Of a DNA stretch of 64,000 nt, positions 1-11,774 are shown piece by piece. Where the stretch lies: the NCBI RefSeq assembly GCF_905220415.1, contig NC_059555.1, forward strand, positions 5,944,001-6,008,000, written 5' to 3'. This stretch comes from Colias croceus (taxonomy: Eukaryota; Arthropoda; Insecta; Lepidoptera; Pieridae). A program made the position numbers and the translations under genes. How positions within the stretch are numbered: the stretch's first letter is position 1; each line of letters opens with the position of its first letter. Under the pieces are notes generated by a model. It was not told the DNA's origin. It saw only the letters and a list, made by a program, of their open reading frames with translations, and ran no database searches.

Positions 1-957
1 TTAGCCGCCCTATTTAATGCCAATACTGTTTCTTTATTTATCATACTCTATCTGTTTCATCTTTTATTTCAACTTTTCTTATTTTATGCTGTATAAATCA
101 ATTAAAAATCTCCAAGAGTTTTAATACACAAACAAACTATGCAAATTAAAAAAATATAAACATGAAACCACTATGTGAAAATAACAGCCTTAAACAGATT
201 TCAATTAAACTTACACAACCTGCCTGCGTATTCAGGGAACATTTTTAAACAACATAATAATCTAAAACGACATCACAAACTCTCCTAATTGTAACCTGGC
301 ATACGTGCAAGGATCTTCAAAACCCTTACCTGCACACTTACCCTTAATATTAACTTTTATGGCATTACGTTATATGAAGTTTTGAAGAGAATTTCAAAAT
401 GATCCGAAGTTTACGCAAAGTGTGAAGTTGGCAGAATAAATATAACCTGTACTTTACGCTGGTCCCTTTAGAATTTGCATTAATTACGTATTAAAGTTCA
501 GAATCGCATAATTAAGCTTCTGTGTGAAGGTGCCATTTCTAAATTTCCCAAGTCAACTGAATGTGTAATTACCACGTTTAGTACGAGCTTACCGTTGATT
601 TATTTGTATATAATATGAATAATACTCATTATATTTGCTTCAATGTTTATTTGGATTTGAATTGGTGGTCGCTTTTGTTACAATTTCAACACTAAATACA
701 TTTTACATTAAATTGAATTTTAGGCTTGTTAATTTTGCTTTCTAGAAGCTTTAGATATATTTATTTAATGTCGCAAAACTTAGAAAATAATATGAAATTT
801 TAATGGTATTAATTTGCGACATTAAAAGGTTATTAACATCAGAAGAGTTACATTTGTAATGTTTAAAAAAAAATACGATGTTTGCTCCAAAAAAGAATAT
901 GATATTTCTGTATTGTCTTAGATTTAGCACAAATTTTGTAACCTGAAATAATAATTT
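1..957. other. AT-rich stretch, no feature recognised
   Basis: No credible open reading frame, RNA gene or repeat end is visible here. Confidence 0.6.
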
Positions 958-1037
958 AAATGGTTTTAGGTAGGCTACTTCTACTCATACTTGTCAGTAG
1001 TAGAAGTAGCTTACCCTTGAGCTTACCTAAAACCATT
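958..1037. repeat. Small imperfect hairpin
   Basis: The arms begin with AATGGTTTTAGGTA on the left and end with its complement on the right. An inner stem pairs GCTACTTCTAC with GTAGAAGTAGC. The right arm carries about 12 extra bases that would bulge out. It may be a tiny foldback MITE relic; no target duplication is clear. Confidence 0.5.
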
Positions 1038-1640
1038 CGATACATAATTATACAAACACACATATTATTATAGAAAAAGAACTATAGTTATGACGTTTTT
1101 AAGCTACAAAGAGATAACATGAGGAACTGACGATATTAAACGTTTCTATCATCGATCGACATCGATATAAGGTATGAAGGACGGAGGAGGCATTATCACG
1201 AACATAATAGTAATCGACAAATCGTGACCGAAATACGTATATACAAGCTATAACGGGAGTATATCAGAATTTACTTATTGAAAAGATCTCTCTTTGTGTT
1301 TACGCAAAAGATTAAAAATCATACTAATGTTATATTACAAGCGTTCTATATGTATAAATAACTTTTTTTTTAAGTATGTTTATTAGTTATTGTAGTGACC
1401 TCTTCGTGACTTTTTTATTCATTTTACGTATTAAAACCTCGACCATAATCATACTGCGTATCGCTCGTTTTACAATAATAATTAAACAGTTTCACTCGTT
1501 CCTTTATTTATTATACTATGCAATTATCGTAATTACCGGCCAGTTTTAAATTCATCGACAAAATTAACATAGCGTATTTAAATATTATCATTTAATATTA
1601 ATAATTAATTCACGTTTTACTACAGTTGTTATGTACTTGT
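1038..1640. other. No feature recognised
   Basis: AT-rich sequence without ORFs or clear repeats. Confidence 0.5.
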
Positions 1641-1644
1641 GAAA

Positions 1645-1856
1645 TAAAAAGTATAAAGTATAAAAATCTTTATTGTAAAAAGTATAAAATAATACATTTA
1701 AAATTTGGGGAGACTAAAGCCTGTGTTAGTTGGAAACTGTGTTACAGGCTTTAGAATCCCTTCACAATTTTTTGTAGATGGGTTGGTTGCCTTTTTCAAC
1801 TTAAAATATAATTAAATTACAATTTAAACAAGAAAAAGATTTCATGCATGTATGTT

Positions 1857-1887
<31 letters not shown>

Positions 1888-1960
1888 TTGTGTGTGGGTG
1901 TGTGGGTGTGTGTGTGTGTTTGTGTGTGGGTGTGTGTGTGTGTATGTGTGTAAATCAAAT
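1645..1960 (-). mobile_element. LINE 3'-end relic (5'-truncated), related to the 52-57 kb element
   Basis: On the minus strand this reads a (CA)n tract, about 107 bp of spacer, a hairpin (perfect 11-bp stem 1714-1724 with 1744-1754), then CAATAAAGATTTTTAT followed by an ACTTTAT-type tail. The same order, spacing, tail and loop core recur at 52470-52800 in the 3' UTR of the intact LINE. No ORF2 sequence remains, so it is a heavily truncated copy of a related family. The family link rests on a short loop and tail match, so it is inference. Confidence 0.6.
1861..1950. repeat. (TG)n microsatellite
   Basis: An almost pure TG run with interspersed TTTG and GGG units. It sits at the position that matches the (TG)n tract at 52693-52800, so it is probably part of the LINE 3' UTR rather than an independent microsatellite. 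Confidence 0.9.
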
Positions 1961-1987
1961 AAGAGAATCACTTGCTTAATATTTTTA

Positions 1988-2195
1988 ACTAGCTGCGTTT
2001 CGTGGTTTTATCCACATGGCTCCGCTCCTGTTAGTCTTAGGGGGATGATATATTATAGCATATAACCTTCCTCGATAAATGGGCTATCTAACACTGAAAA
2101 AAATATTTTTCAAATCGGACCAATAGTTCCTGAGACAAGCGCGATCAAACAAACAAACAAACTCTTCAGCTTTATAATTTTATTGGTATAGAGTT
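1988..2195 (+). repeat. Interspersed repeat family B, copy 1
   Basis: Starts ACTAGCTGCG, contains CTTCCTCGATAAATGGGCTA and AGTTCCTGAGA, and ends CTCTTCAGCTTTATAA with a TATAGA-like tail. It matches the copies at 8188, 13600, 26983 and 60873. I recognise this as a very common lepidopteran repeat, probably a LINE (RTE-like) or SINE tail; the class is not proven here. Confidence 0.75.
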
Positions 2196-2710
2196 ACAGG
2201 TAAATATTGAAACGAATTGATCTCTATCATTCGGTTTTGGTTAACCAGAGCTAATCAAGCCGCACGAACGCATTTTAGCCTCGGTTTAACGAATGTTATA
2301 GTACAACAGGTGGGGGAACTTCACTCTGCTCAAATACAACCAAATGGATACCCAATAATTGCTTGACAGCAATTCATCCACAGGTAGTTAAAAACAAATT
2401 ATAAAATGTTTCCAAAAACATTCCTTTAAAAAGGTTTACAGCTGATCAACCTTGCGGCCGGCGGCCTGCAACCTGCTGACTGGCTGACCACCTGACTTGG
2501 ATTAAAAACTTTTTTAATACAATAAAATCTCGCTGCATACACTTGATAATGTTATATAGAATGGAAACCTTCCTAATAGTTTTTTTCAATTCGTTTTTAC
2601 ATAGGTACATGCTAAATAAATAATAAATAAAAACACTTTAAACTAAATAAGAAATGCACAAGAACACAAGCTTGAGAGCGTGTCCTCAAATTATAATCAC
2701 TTTATAGTAG
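2196..2710. other. No gene; short GC-rich patch
   Basis: No ORF of note. A GC-rich, partly palindromic patch (GCGGCCGGCGGCC) lies near 2454-2466. Confidence 0.5.
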
Positions 2711-2881
2711 ACTAGCGGTCCACCCCGGCTTCGCCCGTGGTACATATTTCGCAATAAAAAGTGGCCTATGTTCTTTCTTAGGGTCTATAGATTGTATGTG
2801 CCAAATTTCATAAAAATCAGTCCAGTAGTTTATGAGCCTAAGTAGTAATATTCATAATTATAATAATAATAGTGTAGATTT
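2711..2881 (-). repeat. Interspersed repeat family A, diverged copy
   Basis: Begins ACTAGCGGTCCACCCCGGCT with CGCCCGTGG, contains CCAAATTTCATAAAAATCAG and CCAGTAGTTTATGAGCCT, and ends AATAGTGTAGATT. The same ends occur at 23378-23595. Strand is given relative to the family orientation that ends in CGGGCGAAGCCGCGGGCGG. Confidence 0.65.
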
Positions 2882-2930
2882 TAAAATGACTATAATTGAA
2901 AGCACATTAATATAATTACTAAAATTATTA

Positions 2931-3112
2931 GGGGCGATTTTTCAATCCTTGCGTAAAATTTATCCGTTCAATAAAGTATTTACACGAACATATTAAAATG
3001 TCTCCTGTAAACTGTCAAATACGAACATTTACAATACATTTTTGAAATGGTAGTTTAATACGTTATTCCATGAATAAGTTTTAAGTTTAACCAAGGATTG
3101 AAAAATCGACCC
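2931..3112. mobile_element. TTA-flanked MITE, 182 bp
   Basis: Terminal inverted repeats of about 22 bp: the left end is GGGGCGATTTTTCAATCCTT and the right end is its complement with one change. Both sides are flanked by TTA (or TTATTA), as expected for PIF/Harbinger-type target duplication. There is no coding sequence, so it is non-autonomous. The superfamily call rests on the TTA flank alone. Confidence 0.7.
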
Positions 3113-4712
3113 TTATTATTATTACTAATATCATTGTTTATCTAATTGCATAATATAATATGATCAAGTCTCTGATGCAGCTAAATGTTCGTGATTCATG
3201 TAAATTAACACGGCAACCATCTAAAAGACCTAAATCTTGGGAATTCAATTTAGTGCTCAGATGATCCGGCTCCCCTTTGCATAAATTAGGAAGGCAGTAC
3301 AATTACTTATTAGACCCATTTCGTCCAACAAATGGCCGTCGAATTGTAATTAATTGAAGCAGTTAGATATACAATGACCTGAGGATTACGTGGATTCAGA
3401 TTTCTTAATATATTTTTAATTAATGTTTGGAAATTTCGAGAGGAAATGAGCAGGTATTTGTATTGGGCTTTTGTCGGTTTGAAACTCCGAGACAATAAAA
3501 ATGATGAATGGACGCTTACGATCCGAATGGGTCGTTTATTTTGTTTTATTATTTTTGTTGACGATGTTATTACAATAGTTCTTATAGTTCGGTTTTATGA
3601 TGCTCTAGTTTAATGGAAGGTAATATTAATAAAAAATAGTTAAAGTCTTTCAATGAGCTAAGTATTATTTCATTTTTGTAGAGATGCTACTATTAACTAT
3701 TAAAACTCAATTAATGAAAGTAGTTTAACAAAGAACACAGTATTTAAGTCAGTTATAGAATCGGTATATACCTTTGAAAATTACGGCAGTCATAACTTTG
3801 ACATCATTGGTACTATGTAATTGATTTATTAACTTTCACTGTATTAAATAATTAAATTAAATTGGCAGAGTTAATTACACGCATGTGCAAAAGATGTTTG
3901 AATTTTATTTGTAGAGACTTTAACTGACAGTACATTATTTTATTTTATTGAATAGTGTAACGTTTCCATAGCACGTCAAAAGGTCTCCTAATGAAAGAAA
4001 TTGGAGCACAACTTGAAGTCAAGATTTGTTTTTCATAATAAATTGTGTTAATTTTTCCATTTATTATGAATAGTTATGCACTGTTTGAAAATGGTAAAAT
4101 ATATTCTGAAATCTTTCTTATAGACGAATAGCAACTGCAATGTAAGAACGATTCTTGTTAAAATGTCCATTGTTTACGAATCTAATATGTTGGTAATATT
4201 TTGCTATTCTTGTGTATATTATTTTTATAATAGACATTTATTTACTTTAACTATAATAACAAATTATTTATAAATATCAATACTTCGGAATTAAAACCAT
4301 CGCTGCCAACATAACGCCATAGTACTAGCCGATAAACTAAATAACTATATCAAAGTAAAGACAGAACAACGGCGCATCATTAAGCGTGTTTAAGGGTTTT
4401 AGCCAAAATACATGTAAGTATCTCAAATTTGGTTATTCTTAAGTATGCTACACTAACACGAGCTGTAATCCGTAATATGAAATGTGTTGAGTGCGTTCGC
4501 TGTAACCCTAAAAGGGTCATTTGTCATCCAGAGAAAGCCTTAGCATTACATATTGACGGGCACTCGCAAATAACTCGCAAAATGACACATTTTTTGAGAG
4601 ATTTGTTAGACTGATATATCGTATTTTATGAACACTATTAGCGTTATACACTACGTCTCAAATCGCGATAAATTTTCGATTCCATTCGATGTAGCTTTAT
4701 TTTTATCTTATT
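3113..4712. other. No feature recognised
   Basis: AT-rich DNA. The open frame near 4429-4614 has no motif or homolog I recognise and is likely chance. Confidence 0.5.
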
Positions 4713-5495
4713 TATTTTTTTTTTTTATATCAAAGAAGGCAAACGAGCATGTGGATCGCCTGATGGTAAGCAATTCCACAGCCCATAGGCATCTACAGAT
4801 GTGTCCGAAGATGTGTTGCCGACTTTTTGAGGTGGAGGTATATTCTCTTTTTAAATGCCTCGATGTCATAGGCGTCCGGGAATATCGCCGAAGGCAGGCT
4901 GTTCCACATTTTGGTTGTGCGCGGAATGAAGTGGCGGGTAAATCGCACCGTACTAGAGCGCCAGAGGTCCAAATGATGAGCGTGAAACTTGGTCTTATGC
5001 CGTGCGGTACGGTAGTGGAATTCCGCGGCAGGTATCAGCTCAAACAACTCCTCAGAGCACTCCCCATTATACAGACGATAGAAATCGCATAACGATGCAA
5101 CGTCTCGTCGTAAACCCAGAGGATCAAGCCGATCGGTAAGTGCTTGTTTGCCAATAACTCTGACGGCTCTTCGTTGCACGCTATCAAGTGGCAGGAGCTG
5201 ATATTGTGGTGCCCCGGCCCAGAGATGGGAGCAGTATTCCATATCAGGTCGTATTTGCGCTTTGTAAAGTAGTAATAGATGTTCAGGCCTGAAATACTGC
5301 TTCGCTCTATTTAGGACACCCAATTTTTTGGAAGCTAGTGTAGCTTTGCCTTCCAAATGATAGCGGAACTGAATGTCATCAGAAATACTGACACCAAGAA
5401 TTCCGATACTAGACTTGATACTAAGGGGAGTGTTCTCAAATAGGGGTGCTGTGAGAAATGGTGCTTTTTTAGCTGAAAAAAGACATACTTGTGTC
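4713..5495 (-). pseudogene. 5'-truncated LINE relic, C-terminal part of ORF2
   Basis: The minus strand encodes about 230 codons of the C-terminal region downstream of a reverse transcriptase, of the CR1/Jockey-like type common in Lepidoptera. Landmarks in order are TQVCLFSAKKAPF, SIGILGVSISDD (the ILGV-type motif after the palm), ASKKLGVLNRAKQYF, LLLYKAQIRPDMEYCSHLWA, LDSVQRRAVRVIG, DPLGLRRDVASLCDFYRLYN, ECSEELFELIP, RFTRHFIPRTTKMWNSLP and a final AFKKRIYLHLK. The reading frame stays open from about 5495 down to 4793. The first methionine at 5356 lies inside the domain, so it is not a real start. The 3' UTR carries the complement of GGCAAACGAGCATGTGG and ends in a run of T (poly-A of the element) near 4712-4729. 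No catalytic RT or endonuclease domain remains, so it cannot act by itself. A sibling copy lies at 30975-31549. Confidence 0.85.
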
Positions 5496-8187
5496 TTATA
5501 TTTTATATGAGCTTTTTTATATTATTTTTCAGTACCTAGCCAATAAAAAGGCATTGATTTCATAAATCCAAAAGTGTAGTAAAGATACTATGAGTGCATA
5601 AAGCCAGTCATTTAATATTCTTTAACAAGTAATTAAAAGGATAATAGTGGGAAAAGTTTAAACTTTTTCTCAAAATCCATGCATATGTTACACAAACCAA
5701 TTAGGTATTTATATGTCCAACACAAACAACTCTACCATGCAGAAATGGTCCCGTAAATAAAAAATTTGCTATTTAGTTTATTCTGCATCAACTACATACA
5801 CAATCTTTATCAGAAAAACAAGCTTTATAAAATTTTAGTTAAAAATAAAATGCTTCTTTTTTTACTGCTTTTCGTAATTTAATTTCATGCCATATTATTG
5901 AAGATTATTTAATTTCCTATTCAATATCATACAAAGATTAAACCAAAGCTCTTGACGCAATTACATTATGGTAATTCCAGTCAATATGATTCAGATAATT
6001 CCAATAACACCTAAAGAATCGAATCCTGCGTCGGTTTTCTATGTGATATTTATCAGTAATGGGCGAATATCAATTTCCGGAATTTTGTACTAATCCCGGA
6101 CAATGCCAAAATATTTTCTTCGAATACATAATACAACTGCCTCCACCTTCCATGAATTTTGACGAAACGACGTTTTCCGTAGTCCTTATAATATTATTGG
6201 TCCTATTAGGTTGGAAAAATTTCACCGTCAATCGTCCAATAAAATTCTTATTATATAGTTGTATTTTTCATACTCTTAATGTTACGTAATATGTTGCAAC
6301 AAAGACCTTTTTATAGGCCATATAATAAAGGCCGCATTATTATAATTTTATATCGCATAACACATGGCAACAATGTTTTATTTGGTCGACAGAGTTAGTT
6401 TGCTGTTTCACTAGGGAAGGAGTTTTAATTTCATCAAATACACACTCAAACTGAAACATTTATTGAATTAGATTTCTTCTTGAAGCACATTTGAATATAC
6501 ATAGCTTTACCATTTACTAGTGAGCTTAAAACCAAAATTATCCTGATCTAACGACCGACACTGCTTCATGAAAAACTTAGTTATTCAAATTAAAATAGAA
6601 GTTAGTTAATGAATTTATGTATCTCTATCTAAAATTATTGCGCTATTTTCGTCGTAGTTCTCATAAATAGCACTTGCAAAGACACAGGACCTTACTCTTT
6701 CCTCTAAGCACAATCTCAGGTAAACATCTAAAACAAAACACGGTACATTTTTAACGCACAGTCACCAGCTTATAGTTCGACTTATAGTTCGCTTAGAACA
6801 GAATTAAGTAAAAATTTCATAAGCCTATGCTTTCATGCTGCCAGAGCGAGCTTCCAAAGTCATTAATATACAGCTCTTTCATATACCCTAACCCAGTTTC
6901 AACTCTCGTATAAAAATCATACAATTGGAATGAAGCTAAAATTTTAACGGATTAATTTTGCGGTTTTCGCATTATCCGGCAACTATTTTTGAATTATTGT
7001 TGTTTTTACATAAATTTTTGAATCTTTTTTATTACTAAGTAGGACTTGAATTGTATTTTCTGTTTTTTTTGAAGTATTAACATATTAATATAACCAGTAA
7101 AACACATAATAAATTTCAGAAAATGTACAAAATACTAACCTCAGTAACCTTCATATACCACATTTGAAATGGCTAACAGCAGATACCAACCTTAACAAGT
7201 TATATTAAGCAGTACCAACTGTTTAAACTATTAACACGAACTAAAGTTACTGATTAAATGCTAAGAGCTTATTACAATGTATATTCACGTTATGCACAGG
7301 TGGAACTTGTGCAGTGATTCAAATGTTACACCTTAATACATGTTTAATAGCTGTCATAGATTCTAATGAATAGAGATTTAAAGAGCAACGTTGGTTCATG
7401 AAACATTGGTGGTTGGTGGTACTGACCTGAAATTTAATGGAGTGATTTTGGGCTAGATGTGAAAGTATAAAAGGAGGAATGTAATATTTGAGATTGAAAT
7501 TTGAAAAACCGAAATTTTGGTCGTAATCTTAAAGTATAGTGATAAAGGGAGTTACAAAATAAAGTGTTCAGGTTATAATAATATAATTCATATTACAATT
7601 CAATTATTTCATAACACATGAGACAGCTGCAGAGGTCCTTATATCGTAATAAGCTACAATTTACTAACATAAGGAAAACAGTTGTGTGTCTAGTCAAAAG
7701 GCAGCTCATGAAAAATCATCTTGATAGTAATAAATGATGAATATAGTATACCAGGGGTCCTGTACAATTAAGACAGTGTATGTGTAAAATTAAACCCAAC
7801 TGCATTACCGTAAGTGATGTACAACTACCGACAAATAAAATAATGACATGAAATTCATTAACATTATCACCGCATCGTGGTCCATGCGAATGGCCGCTAT
7901 TAAAAATCGTTCCGAAATTTATCATACGCCATGCCTGCACGTAATGCCTTAAAAATAATTACGTCATTACACGTAAATACATAAATTCATTAAAAACTGA
8001 AGCGCGAAATGTTTGACAGTTCGGAGGTGAGAGCCGATAAACCTTTATTGGATGTTTATATCCATAATTGGATTTTCGATTAATTGGAAAACGTATATGT
8101 GTGAAAATCCAGTTCGTTTGTGACACGTTCTTGGCCTCAAGGTAACTGAGAGTGATATGAAAAGAAAAATGTAATTTATATTAATGT
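5496..8187. other. No feature recognised
   Basis: 2.7 kb of AT-rich DNA. The small frames near 6059-6289 and 7716-7940 have low-complexity hydrophobic content and no recognisable domain. Confidence 0.5.
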
Positions 8188-8565
8188 TAGTCGCTGCGCC
8201 CCGCGGTTTCACACGCGTTGCTCCGCTCCTGCAGTTGGTCTTAGCGTGATGATGTAGCCTATTACCTTCCTCGATAGTTCGTGTTCATCCTTTGTCGAAA
8301 GCGGACGTGATTCGGATCCTTTCTAAAAATTAGTTAAATTTTTTATACGAATTTAACCCTTATCTTAAGGTAGTATTACAATAAGCTCTGCATTGCAGTA
8401 GTCTCGCGAATTGAAAAGCGTGATGATATAATATAGCCTATAGCCTTTCTCGATAAATGAGCTATCTAACACTGAAAGAATTTTTCAAATCCGACCAGTA
8501 GTTCCTGAGATTAGCGCATTCAAAAAACAAAAAAACTCTTCAGCTTTATAATATTAGTATAGATT
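8188..8565 (+). repeat. Interspersed repeat family B, composite copy
   Basis: Starts TAGTCGCTGCGCCCCGCGG and ends CTCTTCAGCTTTATAATATT. The segment GCGTGATGAT...CCTTCCTCGATA occurs twice, about 160 bp apart, with unrelated sequence between. This looks like two truncated copies side by side, or one copy split by an insertion with local duplication. Confidence 0.75.
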
Positions 8566-9833
8566 ATTTACGTCGTTCACGTAAGGTGTGGATGGATTGT
8601 GTGAGATAATAATGGTGATGTACAGAATCTGTTTAATAAGATAATGATATAGATACAAACGATGGCAGTAGGTACATTGAATATCAGTGAAGATTGCATC
8701 TATTTACGTTATTTTATTACAAGTTTTGTGGGTATGCTTGGGAATTGGAATATCTTAGTAACAATCGTTTAATTAAAGGGTTGCTTACTGCATCTCAAAA
8801 CAACTGTTAAAAGTTGTTTGTCACTGCCTTTCAACGTGAACGGTATTGAGTATATTCAGTACGGTCTTGTATATAATTTGTATTATCGAAATCCCTCTAT
8901 TACATAAATCAGTTTAGCAATATCAATTGAATAAAAATATAAAGGTAATTATCCGAACCATTTAGTTTGATCGAATACAGCAATCGGGCATTAGCAAAAC
9001 GGTAATCAAATAACACCCTTATCCAGAAATGTTGTAAATCCCTTAATCCAAAAGCTAATAAATTCAATTTAAAATCATAAAAATTGTTTTTCATATTTGG
9101 TTTGGAATAAATAAACAATTGTAACAATTTACTAAAACAAATAGAACCATTTTGTAGAAGATCATGTCGTATACTCATTACTTACGCTAAATGTGTGACA
9201 AAACAAGAGACTAATTTCACTAAATAAATAGCTCTAACTATAAACCAAATGAGTGCAAATTAGACCATGCTACAACTAATGCTGAAAATTCTAAACAATC
9301 CACAATAATTTTACTAACAGACTTCGTTACAGTAACTACTATTAGAGAGTTTTGCCGTCCAAGCTTTTGCAGTTAGAAAATAATATAAATTCTGTTTCGT
9401 GAAATAATTTGTACGACGACCATGAGACTGCATGAGACAAAATATGTTAACGCATGAAAACATTAAACTAAGTTAATTTTATGCTGATAAATGTTGTCGA
9501 ATTAACTTGCTAACTTTTTGGCCCGGCTCCGGCTAAGTCGTATTTTTTTAATTTTATGCACAGAAAGCATCCTACATATTATAAGTAATTTCTAAGCTAT
9601 CTTCCCCTCGGTATTCAGCCAAATAAGTTCAGCCTTTTTAGGTTATATAATTATATATACTGTTACAATATAATATTATCGATAGATTGAACGTTGTCTT
9701 TGATCGACGATCGAGTTAAGTATATAGTAGTGAGTTAAGATTAATTTAATTTCATTGGTAAATTATGTAGTATATATGATATAGGTATTGTTTTTCCACC
9801 TATATCAAAAAGTATCACACAAATTAATATACA
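8566..9833. other. No feature recognised
   Basis: AT-rich, no ORF or repeat end that I can support. Confidence 0.5.
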
Positions 9834-10022
9834 ACTAGCTTTCCACACGTGGCTTCGCCCGCTTTATCTAAAACCTAATCTAATTATATACTAAAACCTT
9901 CCTTGACTTCACTCTATCTATTAAAAAACTGCGTCAAAATCCTTTTAACATTTTTAAAGATTTTAAGCATACATAGGGATATAAGGACAAAGCAAGTGAC
10001 TTTGTTTTATACTATGTAGTGG
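9834..10022 (-). repeat. Interspersed repeat subfamily A2, copy 1
   Basis: Begins ACTAGCTTTCC and GGCTTCGCCCGC, then TATACTAAAACCTTCCTT, CACTCTATCTATT, a CCTTTTAACATTTTTAAAG region, and ends TTTGTTTTATACTATGTAGT. The same order occurs at 25310 and, inverted, at 30523 and 33480. Confidence 0.75.
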
Positions 10023-11708
10023 TAGTGATACATATTATTATAATGATATTATATATTATATTTATACATAAGTATAAAAATAAACTAACGACATTGTTAA
10101 AAATACAAGCAAAGTTATGATAAAAAAGCATAGCTATTCATTAGATTCGTAAAACCGTTGTAACAAGGAGAAAGTTTATTCGCACGTTATTTGTAAACGA
10201 GGTGTTACGTGAACACGTTTGTGAAATTCAAGTTTTAATAAAATTGTCTTTTTATAAAGTAATTTCATTTCCCAGTACAGTCTTGTTGTTGTTGTTTTCG
10301 TTGCTTTTGAATGCTGCAAAATAAATAAATGAATGGATTGAGTTTTACAATGTAAATGTTACTTCATGTTACGAATAACAAGTCAATTCAGGGACATATT
10401 TCTACTTCTGATATTATATGCTTAAAGTATTTCTATTTAGTAAGAAAGAGAACTTGCCAAGGTTGCTGGAAAGTGTAATATACCTATTCTTTGAATGAAA
10501 ATATTATTTTTTATATTTATAAAAAATGCCTTACAAAATCTAAGCATAGAATATATAAAGTAGATAATATGATTTAACTTAGATTAATCAAATCATTGAC
10601 AACAGACAATAACACATACATTAAGAACACTATTAAGTGATCATATTACCGAGAAAAAAGCGTAATAAAATTATGAAGATAACTGGCAATCTCAATAATT
10701 TGATATCTGATACAAGCATCCTATAATTTTATTACTGCCGCGGTCGGCAGCCATCTTGCCTCTCAAGGGATATTATTCTGGGTTATTTATTTAAACGTCT
10801 TATGTTACCTTCATGAGGACTAATGTTCATGAATTATGGAATGAAGGTATTTCAACCGACTTACGGCGTCTGAACCAGGAATCTGGATGCATTCTTGTAA
10901 TAATTTGATGCTTCCTTGGAAAGTCCGGTTTTACTTTAGAGTGGAATTTTCTGATTTGATTCATATATAAAAATATATTAAAAATAATAAAGCGCTTTTT
11001 AACACTTTTTGATACATTTTGATTCACCGTCTTTTTCTTTTCATTTTTTTTAATAAAAAAATGAATTGTAAATATTATGTTAATGCGTGCGCCAAATATA
11101 TCTTAAAAATTAACGTAAACAAGACAGAAAATAACTATAAGACAATCAAAATTATTAAAAGTAAGTTATGATAAGAACAGAACCATCAAAAATATATAGC
11201 GTCTCATACAACAATAAATAATTCCTAACGCCAATCACTTTACCGAGCAGAAAATAATGAAATTCCATCAGAATCAAATCTATATCCGAATCGCTTAGCC
11301 ATCTATTCCAAATAAACTTCTATATCTAGACCGATGTTTAAGTCTGTCCAAGTTTAGCTGGACAAACAAACTGGAATTCCCGCAGTGTCCCGTAAACAAA
11401 AAGTTTTGGGTCACAAAGGGCCACGGACTAACCTCATCAATCAATCATCTGGTGGCACTGGTATGTAGAACTTGTGTTGTGTGCTAAATACTTTACTATT
11501 AGCCCCTTTGTGGTCAACAGTAAAGTAGACCTAAGAGCTAGGTTTGTCTGGATGCTGTTCAAGACACTTACGTTTTCTAAATGCTCTTCTTTGTACCTAA
11601 GTAGACCTAGACCTTAAATGTAATTTAATTCTATATTGGAATGCTGATGAAGAAATCAATGCTTATAAAACGGTGATCATGATGACGTAATTTGTATTGC
11701 GTTAAGGC
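10023..11708. other. No feature recognised
   Basis: AT-rich, no supported gene or mobile element. Confidence 0.5.
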
Positions 11709-11774
11709 ATCACTACATAGCATAAAACAAAACTGCATTCTCTGTCCCTATATCCCTTTGTATGCTAAAATCTT
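11709..11774 (+). repeat. Subfamily A2 fragment
   Basis: Matches only the tail of subfamily A2: CACTACATAGCATAAAACAA, CTCTGTCCCTATATCCCTTT and GTATGCTAAAATCTT. The rest is missing. Confidence 0.65.

Noticed and set aside
1844..2065. Cys/Val-rich 73-codon frame
   Set aside because: It is the translation of the (TG)n microsatellite and a repeat.
4628..5092. 154-codon plus-strand frame
   Set aside because: Antisense shadow of the LINE ORF2 relic on the minus strand, which has clear protein motifs.
6059..6289. 76-codon frame with one hydrophobic segment
   Set aside because: No homology that I recognise and no context; treated as chance.
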